Below are positions 18,901 to 27,081 of a DNA stretch of 64,000 nucleotides, one piece after another. This DNA is from Hymenobacter metallilatus (GTDB lineage Bacteria; Bacteroidota; Bacteroidia; Cytophagales; Hymenobacteraceae): NCBI RefSeq assembly GCF_003944705.1, contig NZ_RWIS01000005.1, positions 240,703 through 304,702 on the forward strand, in the 5' to 3' direction. Position numbers and translations under genes: made by a program. Under the pieces are notes generated by a model. It saw nothing but the letters and a program-made list of their open reading frames with translations, was not told the DNA's origin and searched no databases. Every line of letters starts with the position of its first letter. Position 1 is the first letter of the stretch.

Positions 18901-20509
18901 GCTCCCTGCCCTGGCCAACCGCGACTCGGTGGTGTGGTATTGGCGGGTGCGCCTCACGGTTCCGCAGGGCGACGAAAGCGCCGACTGGGCTACCAGCTCC
19001 TTCCGCATCCTCAATGGTCGCACGCAGGGCGGCTGGTCGCAGAGCCACCCCGGCCAGTTCCGCCGCAACGAGCGGAGCGGTATTGAGGTGGCCGTGCCGG
19101 GGGGGCAGTGGAGCTATAGTGGCAGCACGCAGGAAGCCACCATTACCTCTACCCGTATTGGTCCGGCCCGGCAGTGGGAAACGCTGTATCATACCATCCG
19201 GACCAGCCCCACGGGCCAGTACACGCTTCGGCTGCTGGGTATCGACACGCTGGGGGCAACCACTGTGCTCAATAGCAACGTAACCAACCGGGCGCTGGCG
19301 CTCCGCAATGTTTCGGCCAGGCAGTACCCGTATCTGCAGCTGCAGGCAGTGCTGCGGGAAACCACTGCGGGACAGACGCCCCAACTGGAGCAGTGGCTCA
19401 TCACTTACCAGGGCATCCCGGAAGGCGTGGTGCGGCCCTCAGCTACGCCGCTTACTGCTGCCAGCCTTACGCAGCAGGCCCAGCAAACGGGTACTCTCAC
19501 CATTCCGGTGACCTTCCAGAACGTAGCCGATTTCGATTTCACGGCTCCGCTGGTAGGCTACATTGTGGTGCGTACCAGCGGCTCCGGGGCTCCGCGGGAG
19601 CGATATTACCAGCTGGCCGGCACGGCCCTCACGGCGCATACCCAGAAAAACTACGCAGTAACCCTGGATGTACGCGGCCTGTACGGCACCCTCTCGGGGC
19701 AGGTGGTGCTCAACCCCCGTCGCCAGCCCGAGCAATACTACTTTAACAACGAGCTGACGCTGCCGCCCTTCGAGGTAGCCAACAACGATACGCCTCCGGT
19801 GCTGGATGTGGCGTTTGATGGACGCCATCTGCTTAATGGCGAAATTGTGTCGCCGCAGCCCATAATTAGCGTGCAGCTGCGGGATATTGACCGCCTGCAA
19901 CCCATCCGCAACCGGTCCAACTTTATTCTGTCGCTGACCCGGCCGGGTAGCAGCTCCGCTACCACCGTAGACCTGAACGCGGCTGGTATTGAGTTTGTGG
20001 CCGACTCGGCCAAGGGTACGGCCGTGCTTACCTACCGGCCCGGCAACACGGCCCCGCTCGCGCCGGGCGTATACACGCTGGAGGTGCAGGGTAAAGATGG
20101 CTCGGGTAATCTGGCTGGAACCGAGCCGTACCGCATCACCTTTGAGGTGATTTCCGAATCAACCATTACCAATGTGTTCCCATACCCCAACCCAGTTACC
20201 AGCAAAACGAAATTCGTGTTTACGCTCACTGGCGCTACGCTGCCGCGCAACATGAAAATTCAGATTGTGAGCCTCACGGGACGGGTTGTGAAGGAAATCA
20301 TGATGGCTGACCTGGGCCCGCTCCGCATCGGCAACAACATCACGGAGTATGCCTGGGATGGCACCGACGACTACGGCGACCGGCTGGCCAACGGCACCTA
20401 CCTCTACCGTGTGGTGCTCGACGACCCCGACAACCAGTTCAAGCAGCGGGCCACCAGCGGGGACCGGGCTTTCAAGAAGGACTGGGGCAAGCTGGTGCTG
20501 CTTCGGTAG
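15941..20509 (+). CDS. PorU-like (PorU2-type) C25-family protease of the type IX secretion system
   Basis: 1522 residues. Signal peptide about 1-25. An N-terminal propeptide-like region begins YKIKVARDGLYRLDYQYLQRAG. A gingipain-type C25 domain lies around 400-790, with catalytic His667 in ISYFGHGHP and Cys701 in YISGCSAGNAF. Then comes a CARDB-like Ig domain (about 810-925, VDLDSDNLIAESDETNN), long beta-rich segments, and a C-terminal FlgD-like/sorting module (YPNPVTSKTKFVF near 1410; WDGTDDYGDRLANGTYLYRVV). Known: PorU removes the sorting domain of T9SS cargo and attaches A-LPS at the cell surface. The great length and CARDB domain fit the second PorU type annotated in Cytophagales better than the classical sortase. 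Both catalytic residues are present. Confidence 0.85.
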   Translation: MKQTYQKLWLLVLLTLLSSAAARAQSGPYGNEWIVPGQQYYKIKVARDGLYRLDYQYLQRAGISGVNPQRLQLWRRGKEVAIHVGGNTTALDNSTFIEFFGQRNDGALDKGMFLTPADQAQPYYSLFTDTASYFLTWSNTLAGKRMGQSNPAATGTPHASRIRKALRVQSFRYNVINDEANTYQPWAERGEGFFSTDFGANETQFPVDSIWRVTTSAQGMRADIQVVGQTTAQHSSQISVALPGGGSRVLGTLSYSNFDYARGSYALLPSDRGANGRVTLVVKQLLGITSNQLKGDRARVAYVRITYAENSRWPQRQTQLFFSNDSTLAGPAYYQLDSIPATVRGYDVTDPYNTLRVEGQAGATATQRNFVFSSANGRTRNLLLADADRALVPGAPKRVFFRNISPAAHNFIIVTSRVLMKPATSGTVTVPNAVRAYAAYRASAPGGSWDTLVVTSEQLYDQFHYGEKSALGVRQFAQWMLAGSNRPQSLLLLGKGLNTGEFCGRYFRQEPTRFRNECVGGQATPDTAVVRDLVPTSTRGASDIFFTADWQSGDYRPRMITGRISARQPQQVLYYLNKLKEHEALGFASWRKNVLHMVGSKNPTEDQLFTGFVNQYATYVQKPPFAGQVVKLYRRATYPGTVPGDTPPLNLAPDFNAGVGFISYFGHGHPLYLAWNVAKINDATNGFLNKGKYPVWYISGCSAGNAFTGYGSFGGEDYLLAEDKGIIGFLSDSDLSFDNELHEMHTEMVKLLFADNSWYGKPVAEVQQEVIRRLQIGGPSESKKAMLMNTIWQGDPALKLFSPLLPDFQTADARLQVSPGVVPATAGASFSLKLGVSNPGRITTGPLRIRVTRTFGSTTLVSNFTVPQARQDTTYTLSLTNPAAGSVAGANIFQVDLDSDNLIAESDETNNRATLNYTFLTGGVTTLSPPEFAIMGSRAVRLVAQSNVPTLTARDFDLEADTVQTFNSPLVQRIKINAVMVPEWQPTLPALANRDSVVWYWRVRLTVPQGDESADWATSSFRILNGRTQGGWSQSHPGQFRRNERSGIEVAVPGGQWSYSGSTQEATITSTRIGPARQWETLYHTIRTSPTGQYTLRLLGIDTLGATTVLNSNVTNRALALRNVSARQYPYLQLQAVLRETTAGQTPQLEQWLITYQGIPEGVVRPSATPLTAASLTQQAQQTGTLTIPVTFQNVADFDFTAPLVGYIVVRTSGSGAPRERYYQLAGTALTAHTQKNYAVTLDVRGLYGTLSGQVVLNPRRQPEQYYFNNELTLPPFEVANNDTPPVLDVAFDGRHLLNGEIVSPQPIISVQLRDIDRLQPIRNRSNFILSLTRPGSSSATTVDLNAAGIEFVADSAKGTAVLTYRPGNTAPLAPGVYTLEVQGKDGSGNLAGTEPYRITFEVISESTITNVFPYPNPVTSKTKFVFTLTGATLPRNMKIQIVSLTGRVVKEIMMADLGPLRIGNNITEYAWDGTDDYGDRLANGTYLYRVVLDDPDNQFKQRATSGDRAFKKDWGKLVLLR

Positions 20510-20520
20510 CGGTGAGTTAA

Positions 20521-20603
20521 TGAAATAGAGAGCGGGGGAGTTTGATGTTCTGACGGCATGGCCGGCCCAGATTGAACATCAAACTCCCCCGCTCTCTATT
20601 TCA
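20521..20603. terminator. Bidirectional terminator with a perfect 30-bp stem
   Basis: Arms 20521-20550 and 20574-20603 are exact reverse complements (begin TGAAATAGAGAGCGGGGGAG), with a 23-base loop. It separates the convergent porU-like and folA genes, 11 bases from each stop. Confidence 0.85.
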
Positions 20604-20614
20604 CCAGGTTACTG

Positions 20615-21100
20615 TCAGCGCCGCCGGAGCGTTACGAAGCTGAAAGGGTAGGCGTGCTTTTCATCCGGCTCGTGGCGTTGGCGGGTTTCCTCGCGCCACT
20701 CACTGGCCGTGAGGTCAGGAAAGGTCACGTCGCCTTCAAAGGCATGATGTACTTCGGTGAGGTATACCACATCGGCGGCAGGCAGCGCCTGGCGGTAGAT
20801 TTCTCCGCCTCCAATCACAAAAATTTGCTCGTCGGAGGTGTGGGCCATTTCCAGGGCCTGGGGTACGGAGGCTGCCGTTTCGCACCCTTCGGCCTGCCAA
20901 CCAGCTTGCCGGGTTACCACAATGTTGCGGCGGTTGGGTAAGGGCCGGCCGATACTCTCGTACGTCCTGCGCCCCATGATAATCGGGTGGCCCTGGGTGA
21001 GCTGCTTAAAGTGCTTCAGGTCCAGCGGTAAGTGCCAGAGCAGGCGGTTTTCGCCCCCAATAACGCCGTTATCAGCTACAGCTACTACAAGTGCGGTCAT
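20615..21100 (-). CDS. folA: Dihydrofolate reductase
   Basis: 161 residues, typical chromosomal type. It reduces dihydrofolate to tetrahydrofolate with NADPH, feeding thymidylate and formyl-Met synthesis. Seen: VVAVADNGVIGGENRLLWHLPLDLKHFKQLT with the Asp of the active site in PLDL, PIIMGRRTYESIGRPLPNRRNIVVT, and the NADPH loop IFVIGGGEIYRQALP. It lies 32 bases downstream of fmt on the same strand, so both folate-dependent genes probably form one operon. Confidence 0.96.
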   Translation of the reverse strand: MTALVVAVADNGVIGGENRLLWHLPLDLKHFKQLTQGHPIIMGRRTYESIGRPLPNRRNIVVTRQAGWQAEGCETAASVPQALEMAHTSDEQIFVIGGGEIYRQALPAADVVYLTEVHHAFEGDVTFPDLTASEWREETRQRHEPDEKHAYPFSFVTLRRR

Positions 21101-21132
21101 GCGGCAAGAGGGTGAGATGGTGAGGAAGTGAG

Positions 21133-22077
21133 TTAGGCTAGCAGCTTTACATCGAAGCCCCGTAAAAAATCCCGGATGGGCATCCGCTTCTTCCCTTCCA
21201 GCTGCACATCCAGCACATCCAGTAACCCATTGGCAGTTTGTACGCGCAGGTAGGTTCGGCCATCGGTGTGCCAGCGCCCGATACCGCCCCGGTCGGGGCC
21301 GCTGGCCTCTTCATCGTCAAGAGGTTGAGCCTTAAATAATTTGAGCGTACGGCCGTCGGGCAGCTGGGTAAAGGCTGTGGGAATGGGAGAGAGGCCCCGT
21401 ACCAAGTTCGCCAGCGCCGGCGCTGAGTGGCTGAAATCGAGGCGGCCCGTTTCTTTGGATAGCTTGGGGGCGGGCCGCAGCTCCGGCAGGTTCTGTTGCG
21501 GAATGCTGGGTGCCTCACCGGCCGCAATGGCCTGTACCGAGCGTAGCGCCAGCGCCGCGCCAGCCACCTTCAGCTTTTCGTACAATGAGCCAAAATCATC
21601 CTCCGGAGCAATGTCCACAGTATCCTGGTAGATGAGGTTGCCGGTATCAATTTCGTGCCGCAGAAAGAAGCTGGTCACGCCCGTTTGGGTGTCGCCGTGG
21701 ATAAGGGCCCAGTTAATGGGCGCCGCGCCCCGGTACTGCGGCAGCAACGAAGCATGAATGTTGATGGAGCCCAGCCGTGGCATACTCCACACCGCTTCAG
21801 GCAGCATCCGGAAGGCTACCACCACCTGCAAATCGGCAGCATAGCCTTTCAGCTCGGCCTGGAAAGCGGGGTCTTTCAGGTTGGTGGGTTGCAGCACCGG
21901 TAAGCCGTGTGCTTCGGCAGCCTGCTTCACGGCTGAGCCTTGTAGTTGCCGGCCCCGGCCCGCGGGCTTGTCGGGGGCCGTAAGTACGGCCACCACCCGG
22001 CACCCATTCCAGCCCAGCAACGCTTCCAGCGTCGGCACCGCAAACTCGGGGGTACCCATGAAAATGATATTCAGCAT
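21133..22077 (-). CDS. fmt: Methionyl-tRNA formyltransferase
   Basis: 314 residues. It transfers formyl from 10-formyl-tetrahydrofolate to Met-tRNA for translation initiation. Seen: IIFMGTPEFAVPTLEALL at the start, the catalytic region INIHASLLPQYRGAAPINWALIHGDTQTGVTSFFL (Asn, His and Asp triad), RLDFSHSA, and the C-terminal OB domain ending MPIRDFLRGFDVKL. It is first in a probable fmt-folA operon and follows namZ by 98 bases that contain a hairpin. Confidence 0.96.
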   Translation of the reverse strand: MLNIIFMGTPEFAVPTLEALLGWNGCRVVAVLTAPDKPAGRGRQLQGSAVKQAAEAHGLPVLQPTNLKDPAFQAELKGYAADLQVVVAFRMLPEAVWSMPRLGSINIHASLLPQYRGAAPINWALIHGDTQTGVTSFFLRHEIDTGNLIYQDTVDIAPEDDFGSLYEKLKVAGAALALRSVQAIAAGEAPSIPQQNLPELRPAPKLSKETGRLDFSHSAPALANLVRGLSPIPTAFTQLPDGRTLKLFKAQPLDDEEASGPDRGGIGRWHTDGRTYLRVQTANGLLDVLDVQLEGKKRMPIRDFLRGFDVKLLA

Positions 22078-22100
22078 ATCGTTCTGGTGTTGTATAGCCC

Positions 22101-22156
22101 GCAGAGGGCGCAGTATTTAGCGCAGGGTCGTTCCGGAACAGTTCTGCGTCCTCTGC
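22101..22156 (-). terminator. Hairpin between the namZ-like gene and fmt
   Basis: 13-bp arms (GCAGAGGGCGCAG with CTGCGTCCTCTGC, one mismatch or wobble) and an inner CGCAG/CTGCG stem, 20 bases after the namZ stop on the minus strand. It has no long T run. It could be a terminator or lie in the fmt leader. Confidence 0.5.
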
Positions 22157-22175
22157 AGGCTACAGTCGTTAGGCA

Positions 22176-23444
22176 TTACTTAAAGTCTGGGTACAGCAGG
22201 TACTTCTTGCGCATGGTCTTGTATGCCGTTAGCCCCGGCTCCCAGCCCTGGCGGATTTCCGCTTCCGACTTGCCGGCCATGATTTGCTGACGCACGGTGG
22301 CATTGCCTATCAGCCGGTCAAAGCCCCGGTCGGAGAGGAAGAATTTCTCCTTGTTGGTGCTTTGCTGGTAATAATCGAGCAGGTATTTCAGGGTAAAGCC
22401 AACATCCCCCACCTGGCGCAAATCCTGGCCATAGCAGCGCTTACCGTTCTGGGGTGGGGAGGTAGAGCCGGAGTTGGGGGTGGGCGTGAAGCTGAAAGGG
22501 CGGGTGCTGGGCTGAGTGGGCGCGCCAATCACCTCGAATGGCATGGCCGTACCCCGGCCCACGCTCACATCGGTGCCTTCAAATAAACACAGACTGGGAT
22601 ATAGCGCTACCGAGTGCGGAGTGGGCAGGTTGGGGGAGGGGCGCTCCGGCAAATCGTAGCGGGTGCTGTGGGTGTAGCCGGCCACCGGAATAACCGTTAG
22701 CTGGCACTGCCTGCCCCCGGCCAGCCACTTTTCGCCGTTGATCATGCGGGCCAGCTCGCCTACCGTGAGGCCGTGTACCACCGGAATGGGGTGCATACCC
22801 ACGAAGGTTTTAAACGCTGGCTCCAGTACCGGTCCGTCCACGTACCAGCCATTGGGGTTGGGCCGGTCCAGGATGATGACCTGCTTGTTCTGTTCAGCGG
22901 CGGCCTCCATTACATAATGCATGGTGCTGATAAAGGTATAGAAGCGCGCGCCCACGTCCTGGATGTCGAACACCAGCACGTCAATATCCTTGAGCATTTC
23001 GGGCGTCGGTTTTTTGGTGGCGCCGTATAAGCTCAGCGCGGGCAGGCCGCTGCGGGCATCTTTGCCATCCTTGATGGTAGCCCCGTCGGCCGCTTCGCCC
23101 CGAAATCCGTGTTCCGGCCCAAAAATGACCTGTACTCCCACGCCTTTGGCCAGCAGCGTATCCACCAGGAAAGCCTTGCCTACCCGGGCCGTCTGGTTTA
23201 CTACCACCGCCACCCGCTTGCCCTTCAGCAGCGGCAAATATTTGTCAAACTGCTCAGCCCCCATTTTCAGGCTGCTGGCTGCTGCCGGCAGCAGTACCTG
23301 GGGCGGCGAAGCTACAGTTTGCTGCAGCGGAGCCTCCGGGCGGGGCGCAGGCGCTGAGGCCGACGGGGCTGCCTGGGGCGGACGGGTACAATCGGTAAAG
23401 AGCAGGGACAGGCTGAGCAAGCCTGTGGGCAGGAAGGAGTACAT
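22176..23444 (-). CDS. NamZ-like exo-beta-N-acetylmuramidase (DUF1343)
   Basis: 422 residues. N-terminal export signal (LLSLSLLFTDC, with Cys19 as a weak lipobox) and a Pro/Ala-rich linker, then the DUF1343 domain: GKRVAVVVNQTARVG, FGPEHGFRGEAADG, SLYGATKKPTPEML, DVLVFDIQDVGARFYTF, ILDRPNPNGWYVDGPVL, and the late SLCLFEGTDVSVGRGT. Known: NamZ of Bacillus subtilis releases N-acetylmuramic acid from the non-reducing end of cell-wall chains, and Bacteroidota homologues act in peptidoglycan recycling. Its start codon is 15 bases from the upstream edge of the divergent permease reading. Confidence 0.92.
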   Translation of the reverse strand: MYSFLPTGLLSLSLLFTDCTRPPQAAPSASAPAPRPEAPLQQTVASPPQVLLPAAASSLKMGAEQFDKYLPLLKGKRVAVVVNQTARVGKAFLVDTLLAKGVGVQVIFGPEHGFRGEAADGATIKDGKDARSGLPALSLYGATKKPTPEMLKDIDVLVFDIQDVGARFYTFISTMHYVMEAAAEQNKQVIILDRPNPNGWYVDGPVLEPAFKTFVGMHPIPVVHGLTVGELARMINGEKWLAGGRQCQLTVIPVAGYTHSTRYDLPERPSPNLPTPHSVALYPSLCLFEGTDVSVGRGTAMPFEVIGAPTQPSTRPFSFTPTPNSGSTSPPQNGKRCYGQDLRQVGDVGFTLKYLLDYYQQSTNKEKFFLSDRGFDRLIGNATVRQQIMAGKSEAEIRQGWEPGLTAYKTMRKKYLLYPDFK

Positions 23445-23495
23445 AGGCGGGCGGGAAGGATGGGAAACTACCGGGATTCATCTAGCTTTACGCCA

Positions 23496-24710
23496 GTGAA
23501 CGTCTCGCAGTACATATCTAACAAGATTGACGGGGCCGATGCAGGTTCGTTTACCTCGTCGGTGACAAAGATAGCCATCATCAGCATTGCCATGGGTTTG
23601 GCGGTGATGGTGGTGTCGTTTGCTATTCTGGAGGGATTTCGCAACGAAATTCAGAACAAGATTTTCTCGTTTGGCTCCCACTTGCAAATCAGCAAGTACG
23701 ATACCAACAATTCGCTGGAAGTAGAGCCCATTGCCGGCCCCCGGCTGGTGCAGGAACTGCGCGGCAACTCCCAGGTTGTATCCATGCAGCCCTTTGCCCG
23801 CAAAACGGCCATCATCAAAACCAAGGATGAAGTATTGGGCGTGGTGCTGAAGGGCATTGACGAGAAGGCCAGCAAGTCGCCGATGCGCCAGAACCTGGTG
23901 GCTGGTAAATTCATCAGCTTCACGGATACGGCGGCCAGCAACGACATCCTGCTGTCCCGCAAGGTGGCCGATAAGCTGCGCCTCAAGCCCGGCGACAAAG
24001 CGTTGTTCTACTTTATTCAAAACCCGCCCCGGGTGCGGCAGTTCACCGTCAGCGGCATCTACCAGACCGGCCTCGATGAGTTTGATGAGGCCTACGTCAT
24101 CGGCGACATTGGCCAGATCCGCCAGCTCAATGCCTGGCCCGACTCGCTGGTGGGTGGCATGGAAGTGACCCTGCGCGACTTCAACCGCCTCGACCCCGTG
24201 GCCGACAACATCTACGAGAATCTGCGCTACGACCTGAAGCTGGACAAGATTACGGAGCAATATGCCCAACTCTTCGACTGGCTGCAGCTGCTGAACCGCA
24301 ACGTGGTCATCTTCCTGATTCTGATCATCTTCGTGGCGACGTTTAACATGGTAGCCACCATTTTTATCATGATTCTGGAGCGCACCAACATGATTGGGGT
24401 GCTCAAGGCCATTGGGGCTACCGATAACCAGATCCGGAGCATGTTCTTCTTCCGGGGCCTGAGCCTGACGGTGCGCGGCATGCTCTACGGCAACATCATT
24501 GGGTTAGGGTTCTGCGCAATCCAGTACTTCTTTCACCCTATTCCCCTCGACCCCGAGAATTACTACATGGACCGGGTGCCGATTCACTGGGACCTTACCA
24601 TCATTGTGGTGCTGAATGCCGCCACCTTCCTCACGTCGTTGCTGGCCGTACTGATTCCGACCTACCTGATTTCGCGCATCAAGCCGGTGGTGGCCATTAA
24701 GTTTGATTAA
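23496..24710 (+). CDS. FtsX/LolE-like ABC transporter permease
   Basis: 404 residues from the GTG of VNVSQYISNKI. An upstream ATG at 23460 would add 12 residues that look unlike the family N-terminus. A near-consensus -7 box (TAGCTTTA, 23483-23490) lies inside that extension, which favours the GTG. Seen: an N-terminal membrane helix (IAIISIAMGLAVMVVSFAILEGFRNEI), a large periplasmic domain (about 60-270) and three C-terminal helices with the FtsX-family signature TIFIMILERTNMIGVLKAIGATDNQI. Known: LolC/E-type permeases extract lipoproteins for transport to the outer membrane. No ATPase gene is adjacent, so the partner must be encoded elsewhere. Confidence 0.88.
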   Translation: MNVSQYISNKIDGADAGSFTSSVTKIAIISIAMGLAVMVVSFAILEGFRNEIQNKIFSFGSHLQISKYDTNNSLEVEPIAGPRLVQELRGNSQVVSMQPFARKTAIIKTKDEVLGVVLKGIDEKASKSPMRQNLVAGKFISFTDTAASNDILLSRKVADKLRLKPGDKALFYFIQNPPRVRQFTVSGIYQTGLDEFDEAYVIGDIGQIRQLNAWPDSLVGGMEVTLRDFNRLDPVADNIYENLRYDLKLDKITEQYAQLFDWLQLLNRNVVIFLILIIFVATFNMVATIFIMILERTNMIGVLKAIGATDNQIRSMFFFRGLSLTVRGMLYGNIIGLGFCAIQYFFHPIPLDPENYYMDRVPIHWDLTIIVVLNAATFLTSLLAVLIPTYLISRIKPVVAIKFD

Positions 24711-24734
24711 GCGTAGCGGCTTGAACTTCCCGCG

Positions 24735-24769
24735 AAAAAGGCCCGCTGTTCCACACCGCGGGCCTTTTT
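24735..24769. terminator. Bidirectional terminator between the permease and M23 genes
   Basis: Perfect 12-bp stem (AAAAAGGCCCGC and complement), A and T runs on both sides, between convergent genes. Confidence 0.88.
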
Positions 24770-24790
24770 ATATAACTGCATCAGGGGAGT

Positions 24791-25516
24791 CTACTCCAGC
24801 CACCTGCTCTGCAAAACCAGGTTCGGATCAGGGCACAGCGCCGCCCATTTCTCCCGCTCGGCCACCAGCCCCACACCGGGAAAGTCGCCGGAATAACCTA
24901 GTAGGTCGGCTATGAGCTGAAAATGCAGGTGAGGCGGCCAGTCGCCGTTTTCGGGAGCGGGCCCCACTTCCGCGAAGGTGTCGCCCTGGTCGAGGCGCAT
25001 ACCGGGGCGCAGCAGGAGCGTTTCGCGGCGGCCGAGGTGACCGTAGAGGGTGTAGAACGGGGTGTCTTCGAGGCGGTGCTCCAAAATAACGGTGGGCCCA
25101 TAGTCGCCGAAGTGGTTGTTATCCTGCACGCTATGCACCACGGCAGCCAGCGGGGCCAGCACCGGCGTGCCGGCCCGTAGCCATACATCCACGCCCAGGT
25201 GCAGGGACCGGGCCGGTACGCTCGGGTCGCCGAACAGGCCGGGGCTGCGGCGGTAAATCACGCGGTTTTCTAGGTAGCCGCCCACGCCGATGCGGGCATC
25301 CTGGGCTTCGAGCAGGCGGCTCACCAGTTCTTCGAATGCCGCCGTATCGCGCAAATCGGCGTGCTGCAGGGCAGGGTTGGTGGCGCTAAAATCGAGGCGG
25401 GCCACATCGGCGGCATTCAGGTCAACGGGTAGCACCGGGCCGAACTCGTGCTGGTGACGCTCCAGCAGCGCCGCCAATGAGGTGGCAGCCGGTGGGGTGG
25501 GAGTGGAAGCAGGCAT
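24791..25516 (-). CDS. M23-family (lysostaphin-like) metallopeptidase
   Basis: 241 residues. Known: M23 enzymes cut peptide cross-links of peptidoglycan with a zinc ion. Seen: the ligand motif HLGVDVW, the conserved GPTVILEH and YTLYGHLGR, and HLHFQ near the C-terminus, so the His/Asp/His set is complete. No signal peptide or membrane helix is visible, and the N-terminal 90 residues are unfamiliar, so the protein may act inside the cell or be exported by another route. It is convergent with the permease gene. Confidence 0.87.
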   Translation of the reverse strand: MPASTPTPPAATSLAALLERHQHEFGPVLPVDLNAADVARLDFSATNPALQHADLRDTAAFEELVSRLLEAQDARIGVGGYLENRVIYRRSPGLFGDPSVPARSLHLGVDVWLRAGTPVLAPLAAVVHSVQDNNHFGDYGPTVILEHRLEDTPFYTLYGHLGRRETLLLRPGMRLDQGDTFAEVGPAPENGDWPPHLHFQLIADLLGYSGDFPGVGLVAEREKWAALCPDPNLVLQSRWLE

Positions 25517-25650
25517 TTAGGAAGAGAAATACAGAAAAAGAAAAGAGAATCATACGGAATAGATGGGCCAACGGAGCGTTTTACTGCTCGTCAACGTAAT
25601 CCCAAAAATCTATACCACCGGCAAGCTACTTCCTGCGCTACATAATCCTG

Positions 25651-25658
25651 TATTTTTG
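25651..25658 (+). promoter_or_regulatory. -7 promoter box (TATTTTTG) for the PaaE-like reductase gene
   Basis: Exact TAnnTTTG match, about 39 bases before the ATG at 25697. No convincing TTG is found at -33. Confidence 0.6.
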
Positions 25659-25696
25659 CGGCCTGTTTGCTTTTGCCCGATTTTCATCTCCCCGAT

Positions 25697-26806
25697 ATGA
25701 GTAGCCCTTACCTGACGCTGAACGTAGTTGAGCTAACCCAGGAAACCCCGGACGCCGTCACCATTCACTTCGAGCACCCCAGCCGCCAGCTTATTGCCAG
25801 CCAGCCCGGCCAGTTCCTGACCCTGATTCTGCCCTGTGGCCCCGGCGGTAAGAAGGAGCGCCGGGCCTACTCGCTCAGCAGTACCCCCCACGAAGCGCCG
25901 CGCCTGGCCGTAACAGTGAAGCGCGTGCCCGGAGGCTTGGTCAGCAACCACCTGCTCGATACCGTACGGGTAGGGCAGCAGGTGGAGGTGATGGCCCCGT
26001 TGGGCAACTTCACGCTCATGCCCCAGCCCGGCTCGGCCCGCTCCGTTGTGCTGGTGGGGGCCGGCTCGGGCATCACCCCGCTCATGAGTATGCTGAAGGC
26101 CACGTTGCGCGAAGAGCCCCAAAGCCAGGTGCTGCTGGTATACGGTAACCGCAACGAGGATTCCGTCATCTTTGGCCGACAGCTGCAGCAGCTGGAGCAG
26201 CAGTACCCGGGGCGCTTACAGGTGGAGCACGTTTTCAGCCAGCCCCTGCGGCCCTCGGCGGAGCATAAGCATACCGGTCGCCTCAACCGTACCACGCTGC
26301 TGCGCATTCTGGAGCAGCGCCACCGGTTGCCGGCCCCGCAGGCTGAGTATTTCCTGTGTGGCCCCGAGGGTATGATGGTAGAGGCCCAGGCGGCCCTGGA
26401 GCTGTTGGGCGTACCAGCCAGCCGCATCCGCCGCGAGAGTTTCGTGGCCGCCGCCGAGTCGGCAGAAACAGCGGCCAGCCAGCCCAACGGCCACGGCGAC
26501 GTGTCGGCGGCCGAGGATGATGGCAAAGTAGTGGCCCGTACCGTTACGGTGCAGTATGAAGGCTCCGAGTACCAGTTTGTAGTAGAGCCCAGCCAGACCA
26601 TTCTCGAAGCCGCCCTGAACCAGGATATTGACCTGCCCTACAGCTGCCAGGCCGGTCTGTGTACGGCCTGCCGGGGCAAGTGTATTTCCGGCAAAGTGCA
26701 TCTGGATGAGCGGGAAGGCCTCTCCGATTCTGAAATGAAGCAGGGTTATGTACTCATTTGCGTAGGCCACCCACTCACCAACGACGTGGTAATTGAAGTA
26801 GACTAA
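25697..26806 (+). CDS. PaaE-like FAD/NAD(P)H oxidoreductase with C-terminal 2Fe-2S ferredoxin domain
   Basis: 369 residues from the ATG of MSSPYLTLNVVEL. Domain order: FAD-binding barrel (RRAYSLSSTP near 57-66), NAD(P)-binding domain (VVLVGAGSGITPLMSML; later YFLCGPEGMM), a Ser/Ala/Asp linker, then a plant-type ferredoxin domain with CQAGLCTACRGKC and a fourth Cys in YVLICVGHP. Known: this build transfers electrons from NAD(P)H to an oxygenase or other partner, as PaaE does for phenylacetyl-CoA epoxidase. No paa genes are nearby, so the partner is unknown. Monocistronic, with its own promoter and terminator. Confidence 0.9.
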   Translation: MSSPYLTLNVVELTQETPDAVTIHFEHPSRQLIASQPGQFLTLILPCGPGGKKERRAYSLSSTPHEAPRLAVTVKRVPGGLVSNHLLDTVRVGQQVEVMAPLGNFTLMPQPGSARSVVLVGAGSGITPLMSMLKATLREEPQSQVLLVYGNRNEDSVIFGRQLQQLEQQYPGRLQVEHVFSQPLRPSAEHKHTGRLNRTTLLRILEQRHRLPAPQAEYFLCGPEGMMVEAQAALELLGVPASRIRRESFVAAAESAETAASQPNGHGDVSAAEDDGKVVARTVTVQYEGSEYQFVVEPSQTILEAALNQDIDLPYSCQAGLCTACRGKCISGKVHLDEREGLSDSEMKQGYVLICVGHPLTNDVVIEVD

Positions 26807-26844
26807 GCGTTGCTGCATTGGCAACCGCGTATATTCTGCATAAA

Positions 26845-26881
26845 AAAAAGCCGCCGGACTATTTGTTGCCGGCGGCTTTTT
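26845..26881. terminator. Terminator after the PaaE-like reductase gene
   Basis: Perfect 13-bp stem (AAAAAGCCGCCGG and complement) with flanking A and T runs, 39 bases after the stop. Confidence 0.9.
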
Positions 26882-27081
26882 GCTTTTTGCAGGGTAATCC
26901 GGTCGAGCTTCTGCCAATTTATCAGGTAAGGGCTCTGGCACGGTTTCTGGCCGGCCGCTGCCCTAACTGGCCGGCTGCTGCGCAGAAAGTTTTCCGTTTA
27001 CGCCAACCTGCCCCCCTTATTTGGGGTATCATGCTCTTGGGCCTGCCACCAGGTGTTGTTCTTGCTGTTTTTCCCTTTCCT

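Noticed and set aside
26818..27081. An N-terminal extension of the oligoendopeptidase.
   Set aside because: It contains the terminator of the preceding gene and unlike-family sequence. The ATG at 27082 gives a normal PepF N-terminus.
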